From contig CAVXVZ010000002.1 in NCBI GenBank assembly GCA_963765375.1, positions 1 to 64,000 on the forward strand: DNA of 64,000 bases. The letters run 5' to 3'. A program made the position numbers and the translations under genes. This DNA is from Roseiarcus sp963765375 (GTDB taxonomy: Bacteria; Pseudomonadota; Alphaproteobacteria; Rhizobiales; Beijerinckiaceae). The notes beneath the pieces were generated by a model. It was not told where the DNA came from. It worked only from the letters and a program-made list of their open reading frames with translations, and did no database searches. Below are positions 34,864-43,705 of the stretch, one piece after another (position 1 is the first letter of the stretch; every line of letters begins with the position of its first letter).

Positions 34864-34872
34864 CATGCTTAT
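34839..34872. promoter_or_regulatory. Tandem MarR-type operators
   Basis: ATAAGCATGCTTAT (34859-34872) is a perfect 14-base palindrome covering the -10 box. ATAAGCCTGCTCAC (34839-34852) matches it at 11 of 14 positions and lies exactly 20 bases, two helical turns, upstream in the promoter spacer. This arrangement is what a self-repressing MarR protein needs, and the gene just downstream encodes a MarR domain. Confidence 0.6.
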
Positions 34873-34891
34873 GTTATCACTTGCCCAGAAA

Positions 34892-36697
34892 ATGACGATC
34901 TCGCCGGCGCGTGAGCTTGGCTTCGCGCTCAACGACGTGGCGCGGCTGCTTCGGACCTATTCCGATCAGCGGGCGCGCCAACTCGGGACTACCCGGGCTC
35001 AATGGGCGGTGCTCTCGCGCCTCCAGCGCTGCGAGGGCGTCAAGCAGAACGAGCTGGCGGAAGCGCTCGACCTCGCTCCGATCACGCTTGGCCGCCTGAT
35101 CGACAAACTGACAGTCGCCGGCCTGGTCGAGCGGCGCGACGATGCGACGGATCGGCGCGCCCATCGCCTCTACCTCACCGAAAAGGCAGCCCCGGCGCTC
35201 GTCAGTCTCGGCGCGCTCGCCGAGGATGTGATGGGACGGGCGCTCGCGGGCGTCGACGAAAGGACGATCCACGCCATGCACGGCGGTCTCAAGATCGTCA
35301 AGGCCAATCTCAAGAACGAACTGATTGCGGGAGTTCGAACCAAAGTGACCCAACCCAAGCCGGCCCCCGGGCGCGACCCCGCGGAGGAAGATTCTGCGCC
35401 CGCTCAGCCGCTGCCGTTTACGCCGCCCAAATCGAGCGCGCAGCCAAGCGTGCGCGAGCCTGCGCCGCAGTCCGCTCCTTCCCCGGCCTCGCAGCCTGCA
35501 CAGCCGATTCAGTTCGCGCCGGCGAGAACGCCTGCGCCGGGCCCGCAAGCTCCGCCGCCAGCGCCGCATGCGCCCGCCGAGAAGCCGATCACGGTCAAGC
35601 CCAAGCGCCGCATCAGCCGCTTCGTCATGCTGGTCGTCATTCCGCTCGTCGCGCTCGCGCTCGGCTTCGCCTGGTGGCTGAGCAGCGGCCGGTATGTGTC
35701 GACCGACAACGCCTATGTCGGCGCCGACAAGTCGCTGATCACGCCCCAGGTCACCGGCGCGATCGTCGCGGTTCACGTGGTGGAAGGCCAGCAGGTCAAG
35801 GTCGGCGATCCGCTGTTCGACATCGACTCGCAGCCGTATGAGATCGCGCTCGCGCTGGCCAAGGGGCGCCTCGAGGCGGCGAAGGTCGAATTCGCCAACC
35901 TGAAGTCCTCGTACATCAGCAACGCCGAGCAGATCAAAATGGGCGAGGACGCGGTCGCTGTGCGCCAGACCGACTTCGACCGCAAGAACGGCCTGGCGGT
36001 CCACGGCACCGGAACCACAGCCGATCGCGACACCTCGATGGGCAATCTCATCCAGGCGAAGCAGATCCTCGAATTCGTGCGCCAGCAGCAAGCGACGGTC
36101 ACGGTAAAGCTCGGCGGCGGCCCCGATGCGTCGATCGACAATTTCCCCGACTACATGCAGGCCAAGGCCGGCCTCGATGACGCCGAGCGCAATCTGCGCA
36201 ACACCAAGGTCGTCGCGCCGATCGACGGCGTGGCGACGCAGGTCCCCGAGATCCAGGTCGGGCGCGTGGCGGCCGCAGGCCAGCCGGTGTTCGCGATCGT
36301 CGCCAACACCGGCCTCTGGGTCGACGCCAATCCGAAGGAATTGGACCTGACCTTCGTCCATGCCGGCCTGCCGGCGACGGTGAGCGTCGACACCTTCCCG
36401 GACCGCGAGTGGAAGGGCTCGATCTGCTCGATCGCGCCGGGGACGGGCGCGCAGTTCGCGATCCTGCCGGCGCAGAATGCGACCGGCAACTGGGTGAAAG
36501 TCGTCCAGCGGGTGCCGCTTCGGTTCTGCTTCGATCCGAAGGAGGACACGACGGGCCTAAGAGCGGGCATGAGCGCCTATCTGACCGTCGACACCGGACG
36601 GGTGCGCACGCTTGCGGGAACGCTCGAAGGGCTCCAGCAGTGGCTGGTCGGTTACGTCGACACCCTTCTTGGCGCGAGGACGGCCGTCATCAGATGA
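34892..36697 (+). CDS. Fusion of MarR-family regulator and EmrA-type membrane fusion protein
   Basis: A 601-residue single open frame. Residues 1-150 are a complete MarR domain: recognition helix region NELAEALDLAPITLGRLIDKL (about 54-74) and wing DDATDRRAHRLYLT (about 83-96). A Pro/Ala-rich linker (about 152-240) leads to one transmembrane helix (about 244-264) and a full HlyD/EmrA body (YVSTDNAYVGADKSLITPQV through LRAGMSAYLTV). In E. coli the MarR protein EmrR is encoded beside emrAB; here it is one chain. The N terminus of EmrA is cytoplasmic, so the topology is workable. Starts at 34865 and 34871 are alternatives but fall in the operator. An internal GTG at 35345, preceded by GGGAG, could give a separate EmrA. 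Confidence 0.88.
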   Translation: MTISPARELGFALNDVARLLRTYSDQRARQLGTTRAQWAVLSRLQRCEGVKQNELAEALDLAPITLGRLIDKLTVAGLVERRDDATDRRAHRLYLTEKAAPALVSLGALAEDVMGRALAGVDERTIHAMHGGLKIVKANLKNELIAGVRTKVTQPKPAPGRDPAEEDSAPAQPLPFTPPKSSAQPSVREPAPQSAPSPASQPAQPIQFAPARTPAPGPQAPPPAPHAPAEKPITVKPKRRISRFVMLVVIPLVALALGFAWWLSSGRYVSTDNAYVGADKSLITPQVTGAIVAVHVVEGQQVKVGDPLFDIDSQPYEIALALAKGRLEAAKVEFANLKSSYISNAEQIKMGEDAVAVRQTDFDRKNGLAVHGTGTTADRDTSMGNLIQAKQILEFVRQQQATVTVKLGGGPDASIDNFPDYMQAKAGLDDAERNLRNTKVVAPIDGVATQVPEIQVGRVAAAGQPVFAIVANTGLWVDANPKELDLTFVHAGLPATVSVDTFPDREWKGSICSIAPGTGAQFAILPAQNATGNWVKVVQRVPLRFCFDPKEDTTGLRAGMSAYLTVDTGRVRTLAGTLEGLQQWLVGYVDTLLGARTAVIR

Positions 36698-38263
36698 ACG
36701 CGGCCGTCCCCGCCCCGCCGCTCTACCAGACCATCTCGCCGACGCTGCGATGGCTGCTTACCGTCTGCATCATGATGGCGACCATCATGCAGGCGCTCGA
36801 CACGACGATCGCCAACGTCGCGCTGCCTTACATGCAGGGCTCGCTGTCGACGACTCAGGATCAGATCAACTGGGTCCTGACCTCCTACATCGTCGCCGCC
36901 GCGATCATGACTTCGCCGCTCGGCTGGATGGCGACCCGCTTCGGCCGCAAGAAGCTGTTCATCGTCTGCACCGCAGGCTTCACCGTCGCCTCGATGCTGT
37001 GCGGCGTCGCGCTGTCGATCGAGCAGATGGTCGCCTATCGGCTCCTGCAGGGCGTGTTCGGCGCGGCGCTGGTGCCGCTCTCCCAGGCGGTGATGCTCGA
37101 CATCTTTCCGCCGGCCCGCCGCGGCTCGGCGATGGCGATCTGGGGCATGGGGGTGATGCTCGGGCCGATCATGGGGCCGACGCTTGGCGGCTTTCTCACC
37201 GATTCCTATTCGTGGCGCTGGGTGTTCTTCGTCAACCTGCCGTTCGGAATTCTCACCACCGTCGGACTGTGGCTCTTCATGAGCGAAACCCCGACCCGGC
37301 GCGACGTGCCCTTTTCCTGGTTCGGGTTCCTGAGCCTCTCCCTCGGCATCGGGTCATTGCAGATGATGCTCGATCGCGGCGAGCAGCTCGGCTGGTTCGA
37401 TTCGACCGAGATCTGGGTGGAAGCGATCCTCGCTGTCGTCGGCTTCTATTTCTTTCTCGCCGATTGCTTCACCTCCAGGCGGCCATTCATCAGCGTGCGC
37501 ATCTTCCGCGACTGGAATTTCTCCATCGCCCTCGTTTTCATGTTCCTGGTCGGCATCATCCTGCTCGCGACCATGGCGCTGGTGACGCCGTTCATCCAGA
37601 ACATGCTCGGCTACCCGGTGCTGTCGAGCGGATATCTGCTTGGCACCCGCGGCATCGGCACGTTCGTGGCGATGTTCCTGGTCGGACGCCTCAGCGGCAA
37701 GGTCGATGCGCGTCTCCTCATCTTCATCGGCCTCGTGCTCGCGACCTCGTCGCTGTGGTTGATGGTCGGCTGGTCGCTCGACGTCTCGGGCCGGATGATC
37801 GCGATCAATTCGGTCGCTCAGGGATTCGGCCTCGGCTTCATCTTCGTGCCGCTCAACACCATCGCCTTCGCCAGCCTGCCGGGCGAATTGCGCACCGAGG
37901 GCGCGGCGCTATGGACGCTGATCCGAAACATTGGCTCGGCGGTCGGCATCTCGATCGTCATCGCCCGCCTGACCAGCTCGATCACCATGTTCCACAGCCA
38001 GCTCGTCGAGCATGTGACGCCGTTCAATGACGCGATGCAAATGCCCAACGCTTCGATGCTGTCGGGCCACGGATTGCCGAGTTCTGGCGATGCTCGAAGG
38101 CCTCGTCACCCAGCAAGCCGCGGCGATGGCCTACTCAAACGATTTCCTGTTCATGACCTTCATCTCGCTCTGCGCTTTCCCGCTGCTCGCGCTTATTCGC
38201 TCGCCGAAAGCCGTTGCCGCGGCCGCCTCACGAGAGGCGGCGGCGCATGCGGTGATGGACTGA
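36694..38263 (+). pseudogene. Second EmrB-type MFS transporter, frameshifted near its C terminus
   Basis: From ATG 36694, which overlaps the fusion gene stop as ATGA, the frame encodes a DHA2-family exporter: IMQALDTTIANVALPYMQGS, TRFGRKKLF, RLLQGVFGAALVPLSQ, GPTLGGFLTDSYSWRW. After about 462 residues, at about 38080, the family sequence moves to the next frame (VLAMLEGLVTQQAAAMAYSNDFLFMTFISLCAFPLLALIRSPK) and ends at 38263. One extra base explains it. As read, the last helix (helix 14) is lost and replaced by unrelated residues. A sequencing error would make this a normal protein of about 522 residues. Confidence 0.85.
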
Positions 38264-39086
38264 CGGCGGCGCCTGCCGTCCGCCGCTCGGCCAACCGCCG
38301 CGTCGCCTCCGGATCGTGCGCCGGCAAATAAATCATTGCCGTCGACGCGGCGAAGGCCCGGATCGCGGCGAGCGTCGCCGCCGCTTGAGATTCATCCTCG
38401 CTGACGCCGTCGATCGCGCCCGCGAGCATCGTCGCCTCGCTATAGGAGGCGTCGCCCGCGACAAAGACGACCTTATCTCCGTCTTCAACGATCACCGAGA
38501 GGTGGTCGGGCGTATGGCCTGGCGTCGCGACGACGACGATCGCGCCGTCGCCTGTCAGCCGCTTCGAGCGCGCAAACGGGCCATAGGCGCCGCCGTCGAG
38601 GGCGAGCGGTTGCGGATCGAAGTGCTTCGGCCAGCGCTCCGGAAGGTAGCCGCGAATTCGGCCAGCGATCCCTGAGGCGCGTTTGAGCTCGCCAGGGCTT
38701 ACCAGAATCTCGCTCGTCGGGAACGCCGCGAGGCCGCCGTCGTGGTCAATGTGCAGATGGGTGAGCACGACGCGCCTGACGTCGCCGGGTCGAATGCCGA
38801 CCGCCCGCAATTGCGGCCCAGCCTCCTCCTCCGGCTCGATGTCGAAGCGAACCGCATTCCGGAAATAAGGATGCCAGCGCGGCAGGCGTTTGACGGCCGC
38901 GGACACGCCCGTATCGACCAGAATGACGCCCTCGCGATGCTCGATCGCATAGGCGAAGGTCGGCAGCCAGGGCGACCACTCGCTGTCGATCAGCGGCGCG
39001 AGGCGGCGCTTGAGCCCGTGGCCTCGCCCGACGACCTGGCTCGCCTTGATCCGCACCCGGCCGGTCTGGATGGCGTGAACGCGCAT
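38193..39086 (-). CDS. Metallo-beta-lactamase-fold hydrolase, AHL-lactonase-like
   Basis: A 297-residue MBL-fold enzyme. The zinc motif THLHIDHDGG places His110, His112, Asp114 and His115; GHTPDHLS gives the next histidine and GDASY the bridging Asp. HLHIDHxGG with this spacing is typical of the N-acyl-homoserine lactonase branch, though many relatives have other ester or lactone substrates. Its 3' end overlaps the end of the emrB2 remnant on the other strand by 71 bases. It could be cotranscribed with the DUF4260 gene upstream (30-base gap). The quorum-quenching role is only a possibility. Confidence 0.85.
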   Translation of the reverse strand: MRVHAIQTGRVRIKASQVVGRGHGLKRRLAPLIDSEWSPWLPTFAYAIEHREGVILVDTGVSAAVKRLPRWHPYFRNAVRFDIEPEEEAGPQLRAVGIRPGDVRRVVLTHLHIDHDGGLAAFPTSEILVSPGELKRASGIAGRIRGYLPERWPKHFDPQPLALDGGAYGPFARSKRLTGDGAIVVVATPGHTPDHLSVIVEDGDKVVFVAGDASYSEATMLAGAIDGVSEDESQAAATLAAIRAFAASTAMIYLPAHDPEATRRLAERRTAGAAVSPSPHAPPPLVRRPRQRLSASE

Positions 39087-39116
39087 GGCGGTCCTCCGCT
39101 GGCTCAGGGGATCGGC

Positions 39117-39554
39117 TCAAATCCGGCCGATGCGGCCGAGATGGGTGTCGTGGAAGCCGGTGCGATACTTGAGGCCGTAGCCGAACATGCGGTCCATGCC
39201 GACATGGGCGATCCAGATGAGGCCGAGCGCCAAAGCGATCGGCGAAGCGAGCCAATAGCCGGCGAGCGCGAGCGGGAGGGCAAGCGCATAGGTGTGCGCG
39301 AAATTGTAGGCCGCAGCGCCCGCCCGCGGGCCGATGAGATAGGGCAGCATCGCCAGATCCGGCGCGAGAATGAGGAGGACGAACAGCGGCCAAGAAAAGC
39401 CGGCGTGGGCGTAGAGCGCGACCGCGACGGCAAGAGCGGCCGCGCCCTCGAGGCGCAGGATCGCGCCCACACCGGCCGGCGAAGAGGAGGCGGCGGCGCG
39501 CGTGGCTGGCGCGGACGGGGTTTGATCGGCGAAGTGGGTAAGGATCGCAGTCAT
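39117..39554 (-). CDS. DUF4260-family membrane protein
   Basis: A 145-residue integral membrane protein with about four hydrophobic segments (LRLEGAAALAVAVALYAHAGFS, LFVLLILAPDLAMLPYL, YALALPLALAGYWLASP, IALALGLIWIAHVGMDRM) and the family ending GYGLKYRTGFHDTHLGRIG. Its function is unknown. The chosen ATG at 39554 follows a GAGG-like sequence, and the longer frame runs into the divergent LysR promoter. It shares a 113-base promoter region with the LysR gene, so it is a likely target of that regulator. Confidence 0.85.
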   Translation of the reverse strand: MTAILTHFADQTPSAPATRAAASSSPAGVGAILRLEGAAALAVAVALYAHAGFSWPLFVLLILAPDLAMLPYLIGPRAGAAAYNFAHTYALALPLALAGYWLASPIALALGLIWIAHVGMDRMFGYGLKYRTGFHDTHLGRIGRI

Positions 39555-39667
39555 TTTGGCCTCCGCGTGCCGGCAGCGCCGGGCGCGCCGTTTCGACGCT
39601 TCCTCGATACGCCCTCCATGGCCTCTGCGGAATTGCATATTTATCTTGATCAGCTATACATTTTCGT

Positions 39668-40570
39668 ATGAGCCGCCGTGAGCCCGCCTGGGACGAACTG
39701 CGCACCTTCCTCGAGGTCGCGCGCGACTTGAGCCTGAGCGGCGCCGCGCGCCGGCTGGGCCTCAGCCAGCCGACGGTCGGGCGCCATATCGACGCGCTGG
39801 AAGATGCGCTCGGCGTGACCCTTTTCACCCGCTCGCCGCGCGGGCTCAGCCCTACCGCGGCCGCGAAGGCCCTTGCTCCGCACAGCGAGGCGATGGCCGC
39901 CGCCGCCGCGGCGCTCGCGCGCTCGGCCTCGTCGGCGGCTTCCATCGATCGCGGGGTCGTGCGGGTGACCGCGAGCGAGATCATGGGCGCCGAGGCGCTG
40001 CCGGCGATGTTCGCCGGCTTCCGCGCCCGCAATCCGGGGATCGCGATCGAGCTTGCGGTCACCAACCGCAACCAGGATCTCGCCCGCGGCGACGCCGACA
40101 TCGCGGTGCGCATGATCCGCCCGACCCAGAGCGGGCTTGTCGCCCGCCGGATCGGCGCAACCCGCATCCGGCTTTATGCGCATCGCGACTATCTCGCCCG
40201 CTTCGGCGAACCGCGCTCTCTCGCCGACCTCGCGAGCCATCGAATGATCGGCTTCGACCGCGACGACGCGGCCTTCCGCTTGGCCGGCCCGCTCGCGAAG
40301 GCGCTCACCCGCGAGGATTTCGGCTTCCGCTGCGACAATGACCTCGCCCAGCTCGCGGCGCTGCGCGCCGGCGTCGGGATCGGCGGCTGTCAGGACATGA
40401 TCGCCCGGCGCACGCCCGAGCTCATGCCGGTGCTCGCCAACGCCTTCCAGATGACGCTCGAAGTCTGGCTGGTCATGCACCGCGACCTGCAGACGGCGCC
40501 GAGGGTGCGGCTTCTGTACGATTGGCTGGCGCAGGGATTGACCGACTATGTCAGGGGACGCCCAGCGTGA
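39668..40570 (+). CDS. LysR-family transcriptional regulator
   Basis: A 300-residue protein: HTH at about 5-65 (ELRTFLEVARDLSLSGAARRLGLSQPTVGRHIDALEDALGVTLF) and a substrate-binding domain (VRVTASEIMGAEALPAMFAGFRARNPGIAIEL, DIAVRMIRPTQSGLVARRIG), most like the group that acts on adjacent small membrane-protein or oxidoreductase genes. It is divergent from the DUF4260 gene and the MBL hydrolase, which it probably controls (positional inference). Confidence 0.93.
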   Translation: MSRREPAWDELRTFLEVARDLSLSGAARRLGLSQPTVGRHIDALEDALGVTLFTRSPRGLSPTAAAKALAPHSEAMAAAAAALARSASSAASIDRGVVRVTASEIMGAEALPAMFAGFRARNPGIAIELAVTNRNQDLARGDADIAVRMIRPTQSGLVARRIGATRIRLYAHRDYLARFGEPRSLADLASHRMIGFDRDDAAFRLAGPLAKALTREDFGFRCDNDLAQLAALRAGVGIGGCQDMIARRTPELMPVLANAFQMTLEVWLVMHRDLQTAPRVRLLYDWLAQGLTDYVRGRPA

Positions 40571-40671
40571 CGAGCCGGCGGCTCGTTCAGGTCAATTGCC
40601 AGCAATCATCAAACAATTCCGCGGCTCCGGCGAGTTTTCGTGCTATTCTGCATGACGGGCGAGGGCGCGCC

Positions 40672-42594
40672 ATGAGCGAGACCCGGAAAATTGCGGCGGT
40701 CCTGGTCGCGGACGTGGTCGGCTATAGCCGACTCGCCGGCGCGGACGAGGATCGCACGCTCGCCAGACTCCGCGCGCTGCGCAGCGACCTGATCGATCCG
40801 ACCATCGCCGTGCACCACGGCCGCGTCGTCAAGCGCACCGGGGACGGCATCCTCATCGAATTCCGCAGCGTGGTCGACGCGGTGCGCTGCGCCATTGAAG
40901 TGCAAAACGGCATGGTCGAACGCAATGCGGGGCTGCCGCCCGAGCGCCGCATCGAGTTCCGCATCGGCATCCATCTCGGCGACGTCGTCGAGGAGAGCGA
41001 CGGCGATCTCATGGGCGATGGCGTCAACATCGCCGCCCGATTGGAGGGGATCGCCAAGCCGGGCGCGATCTGTCTTTCCGAGGACGCCTATCGCCAGGTG
41101 AGCGGCAGGCTCGATATGGAGGTCACTGATCTCGGCCAGACCGACCTCAAGAACATCGAAAGGCCGATCCGGGTCTATTCGCTTCAGGTCGGCGTGCCCG
41201 CCCAGGCGAAGCCTGCGACAGAGCTTAAGGCCCCCGAGAAGCCGCCCGAGCCGAAACCACGCTCGGCGCTCTTGCCGCTGATCGCCGGGATCGTCGCTCT
41301 CATCGTGGTCGCGGGCGGCGCTTGGTATTTCCTCGCCGGAACCCGAACCGCGCCGGCCGTCGCGCCCGCGCCCGTCGCCTCGAACGCCGCGCCGGCCCCG
41401 GCGCATCTCTCCGTCGTCGTGCTGCCTTTCGCCAATCTCTCCGGCGATCCGAACCAAGACTATTTTGTCGACGCCATCACCGACAACCTAACCACCGATC
41501 TGTCGCGCATCCGCGACAGCTTCGTGATCGCGCGCAATACGGCCTTCACATTCAAGGGAAAGAGCATCGACGCCAAGGAGATCGGCAAGCAACTCGGCGT
41601 ACGCTACGTGCTCGAAGGGTCGGTGCAGCGCGACGGAACCCGCGTGCGGGTCAACGCGCAACTCATTGACGCCGAAACCGGCGCGCATATCTGGGCCGAC
41701 CGGTTCGAGGAAGACGTGGCCGATCTGTTCAAACTGCAAGATCAGGTCGTCGCGCGATTGGCCAATGCGTTGAACTACGAACTCGTCCGGGCGGACGCGG
41801 AAAGCGCAGCCCACTCGAAAAACCCGGACCTCATCGACCTCGACATGCGCGGCACTGAAGCGCTTTGGCGGTCTCAGCAGCAACCGACGAAGGACGGCAA
41901 TCTCGCCACTCGAGCCCTGTTCGAACAGGCGCTTAAGATCGACCCTGATGACGCCACCGCACTGGCGGGCTCCGCCTCTACCTACTTGATTGAATATGCT
42001 TACGGCTGGGCGAACCCCGAAACTGATTATGAGGCAAAAGTGCTCGGGCAAGCCGACCGCGCCATTGCGCTTGCGCCCCGCACCCCGTGGAACTACTCGG
42101 CGAAAGTGAATTGGTTGAGTATGACAGGCCGCGCGAAAGAAGGGCTCCGCGTCGCCGACGCCGAGGTCGCGATCAATCCAAATTACGCTGCGGCATATTC
42201 ATATCGCGCTTTCGCCGAGACGAATTTGGGTCAAAACGAACGGGCAAAAGCCGACCTGCAGCAAGCTATGCGACTTAGCCCACTCGATCCCAGAATGGGG
42301 GCGTTTCTCGATAAACTGGGGTGGGCGGAACTCGGCCTCGGAGATTTCGACGCCGCGATTGAAGCAAGCAGCAAGGCGATCGACGCCGGATCTAAGGTGT
42401 GGTTCACTTACCTCTGTTTGGCCACCGCGCACGGGCTCAAAGGCGACATTGACGACGCGAAGACGGCGTTGACTGAGGCTCGCCGCCTCAATCCCAAGCT
42501 AAACCTCAAATGGATGACGGGGAGCAAGCTTTTCCCGAGTTACACACAGGCGTGGTACGACGCGTTACGTAAGGCGGGGCTGCCGGAGGAGTGA
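40672..42594 (+). CDS. Class III adenylate/guanylate cyclase with TolB-like domain and TPRs
   Basis: A 640-residue inner-membrane protein. The N-terminal cyclase domain (6-180) has metal-binding Asp14 (LVADVVGYS) and Asp58 (RTGDGIL) and the NIAAR motif that supplies the transition-state Asn and Arg. A transmembrane helix (about 203-224) leads to a TolB/FlgO-like domain (245-370, VVVLPFANLSGDPNQDYFVDAITDNLTTDLSRI) and C-terminal TPR-like repeats (about 400-620). This cyclase-TolB-TPR layout is common in Hyphomicrobiales, usually with no known stimulus. The product is probably cAMP. GAGGG precedes ATG 40672. The upstream open frame overlaps lysR and is not coding. Confidence 0.92.
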   Translation: MSETRKIAAVLVADVVGYSRLAGADEDRTLARLRALRSDLIDPTIAVHHGRVVKRTGDGILIEFRSVVDAVRCAIEVQNGMVERNAGLPPERRIEFRIGIHLGDVVEESDGDLMGDGVNIAARLEGIAKPGAICLSEDAYRQVSGRLDMEVTDLGQTDLKNIERPIRVYSLQVGVPAQAKPATELKAPEKPPEPKPRSALLPLIAGIVALIVVAGGAWYFLAGTRTAPAVAPAPVASNAAPAPAHLSVVVLPFANLSGDPNQDYFVDAITDNLTTDLSRIRDSFVIARNTAFTFKGKSIDAKEIGKQLGVRYVLEGSVQRDGTRVRVNAQLIDAETGAHIWADRFEEDVADLFKLQDQVVARLANALNYELVRADAESAAHSKNPDLIDLDMRGTEALWRSQQQPTKDGNLATRALFEQALKIDPDDATALAGSASTYLIEYAYGWANPETDYEAKVLGQADRAIALAPRTPWNYSAKVNWLSMTGRAKEGLRVADAEVAINPNYAAAYSYRAFAETNLGQNERAKADLQQAMRLSPLDPRMGAFLDKLGWAELGLGDFDAAIEASSKAIDAGSKVWFTYLCLATAHGLKGDIDDAKTALTEARRLNPKLNLKWMTGSKLFPSYTQAWYDALRKAGLPEE

Positions 42595-42604
42595 ATTCTG
42601 ACCG

Positions 42605-43705
42605 CTACGCCCGCTCGGCGACCTCCATCACGAGGTCGGCGAGGCGCTCGGCGGCGTCGGGGACGCCGACCGACTTCGCCGCCGCCGCTTGGGCCGCAAG
42701 CTTCTCCGGCGCGGCGAGCGCGCCCTTGAGGATCGCGGCCAGGCGCTCGGGGGTGAATTCGGGCTGCGGCACGACGACCGCGCCGCCTGATGACGCGAGC
42801 GCCGCCGCGTTCGCCGCCTGATCCTGATCGAGCGCGTGCGGGAACGGAACCAGGACGGAAGCCCGGCCGATGACCGCAAGCTCGGATACGGTCGAAGCGC
42901 CGGCGCGGCCGATGATGAGATGGGCGCTTGCGATCCGCGCCGGCAGGTCGGCGAAGAACTCGGCGATCTCGACCGGAAAGCCCATCCGCGCGCAGGCCGC
43001 AGCCACGCGCGAGGAGTCCTCGCCGCGCGCCTGCTGGGTGAGGCGGATCCATTGCCGCTCGTCCGGCGCCAGAAGCGCCAGCGCCGCCGGCACGACGTCG
43101 GCCATCACCCGCGCCCCCTGCGAGCCGCCGGTCACAAGCACGTTGAGGCGCCGCCCGACGACCTCGGGATAGGGAATCTCGGCCGCGGCGATGACCGACG
43201 GCCGGACCGGATTGCCAGTCACGCGGATCTTTGCCTCAGTCGCGCGATCGACGCCCTTGAGGCCCGGAAAGCCGCACGCGATGAGGTTGACGCGCGGGCT
43301 CAAGAACCGATTGGCCCTACCCATCACCGCGTTCTGCTCATGCAGGACGGTTGGAATCCCGATGAGCCAGGCGGCAAGGAGCGGCGGCACGGTCGGATAG
43401 CCGCCGAAGCCGACCACCGCGCGCGGCTTGACGCGCCTGAGCTTCACGAGCGCCGCGGCAAGCCCGGCGCTCAAGGTCAGCGCCGCGCGCGCCTTGGCGA
43501 GCGTGCCGGCGTCGGTGGTCGTCGCGGCCGGAAAGGCGTGAATGGCGCGAGCGGGAAAATCGCCGCCGTATTTGAGCGCCCGGCTATCGGTCGCGAGTTC
43601 GACTTCCGCTCCGCGCTTCGCGAGCGCGGCGGCCAGCGCCGCCGCGGGAAAGAGATGGCCGCCCGTGCCCCCAGCCGCGAGCAGGACCGGGCGAGCGAAG
43701 CTCAT
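42605..43705 (-). CDS. murG: UDP-GlcNAc:lipid I transferase MurG
   Basis: A 366-residue membrane-associated glycosyltransferase that adds GlcNAc to lipid I to make lipid II. It has the GT28 G-loop GGTGGHLFPA at residues 12-21, a second glycine loop VTGGSQGA, and the donor-binding IGRAGASTVSELAVIG with PFPHALDQDQAANA. The start overlaps the ftsW stop by four bases. Last gene of the dcw cluster in this window; ftsQ, ftsA, ftsZ, murB, murC and ddl are not here. It converges with the cyclase gene, 10 bases away. Confidence 0.97.
   Translation of the reverse strand: MSFARPVLLAAGGTGGHLFPAAALAAALAKRGAEVELATDSRALKYGGDFPARAIHAFPAATTTDAGTLAKARAALTLSAGLAAALVKLRRVKPRAVVGFGGYPTVPPLLAAWLIGIPTVLHEQNAVMGRANRFLSPRVNLIACGFPGLKGVDRATEAKIRVTGNPVRPSVIAAAEIPYPEVVGRRLNVLVTGGSQGARVMADVVPAALALLAPDERQWIRLTQQARGEDSSRVAAACARMGFPVEIAEFFADLPARIASAHLIIGRAGASTVSELAVIGRASVLVPFPHALDQDQAANAAALASSGGAVVVPQPEFTPERLAAILKGALAAPEKLAAQAAAAKSVGVPDAAERLADLVMEVAERA

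Noticed and set aside
34877..36361. Minus-strand open frame of 494 codons
   Set aside because: It is the antisense of the MarR-EmrA fusion, with the same shadow composition.
38193..39086. Quorum-sensing circuit formed by the LuxR remnant and the MBL lactonase-like enzyme
   Set aside because: They are 36 kb apart, the LuxR gene is broken and there is no synthase; the lactonase substrate is also unproven.
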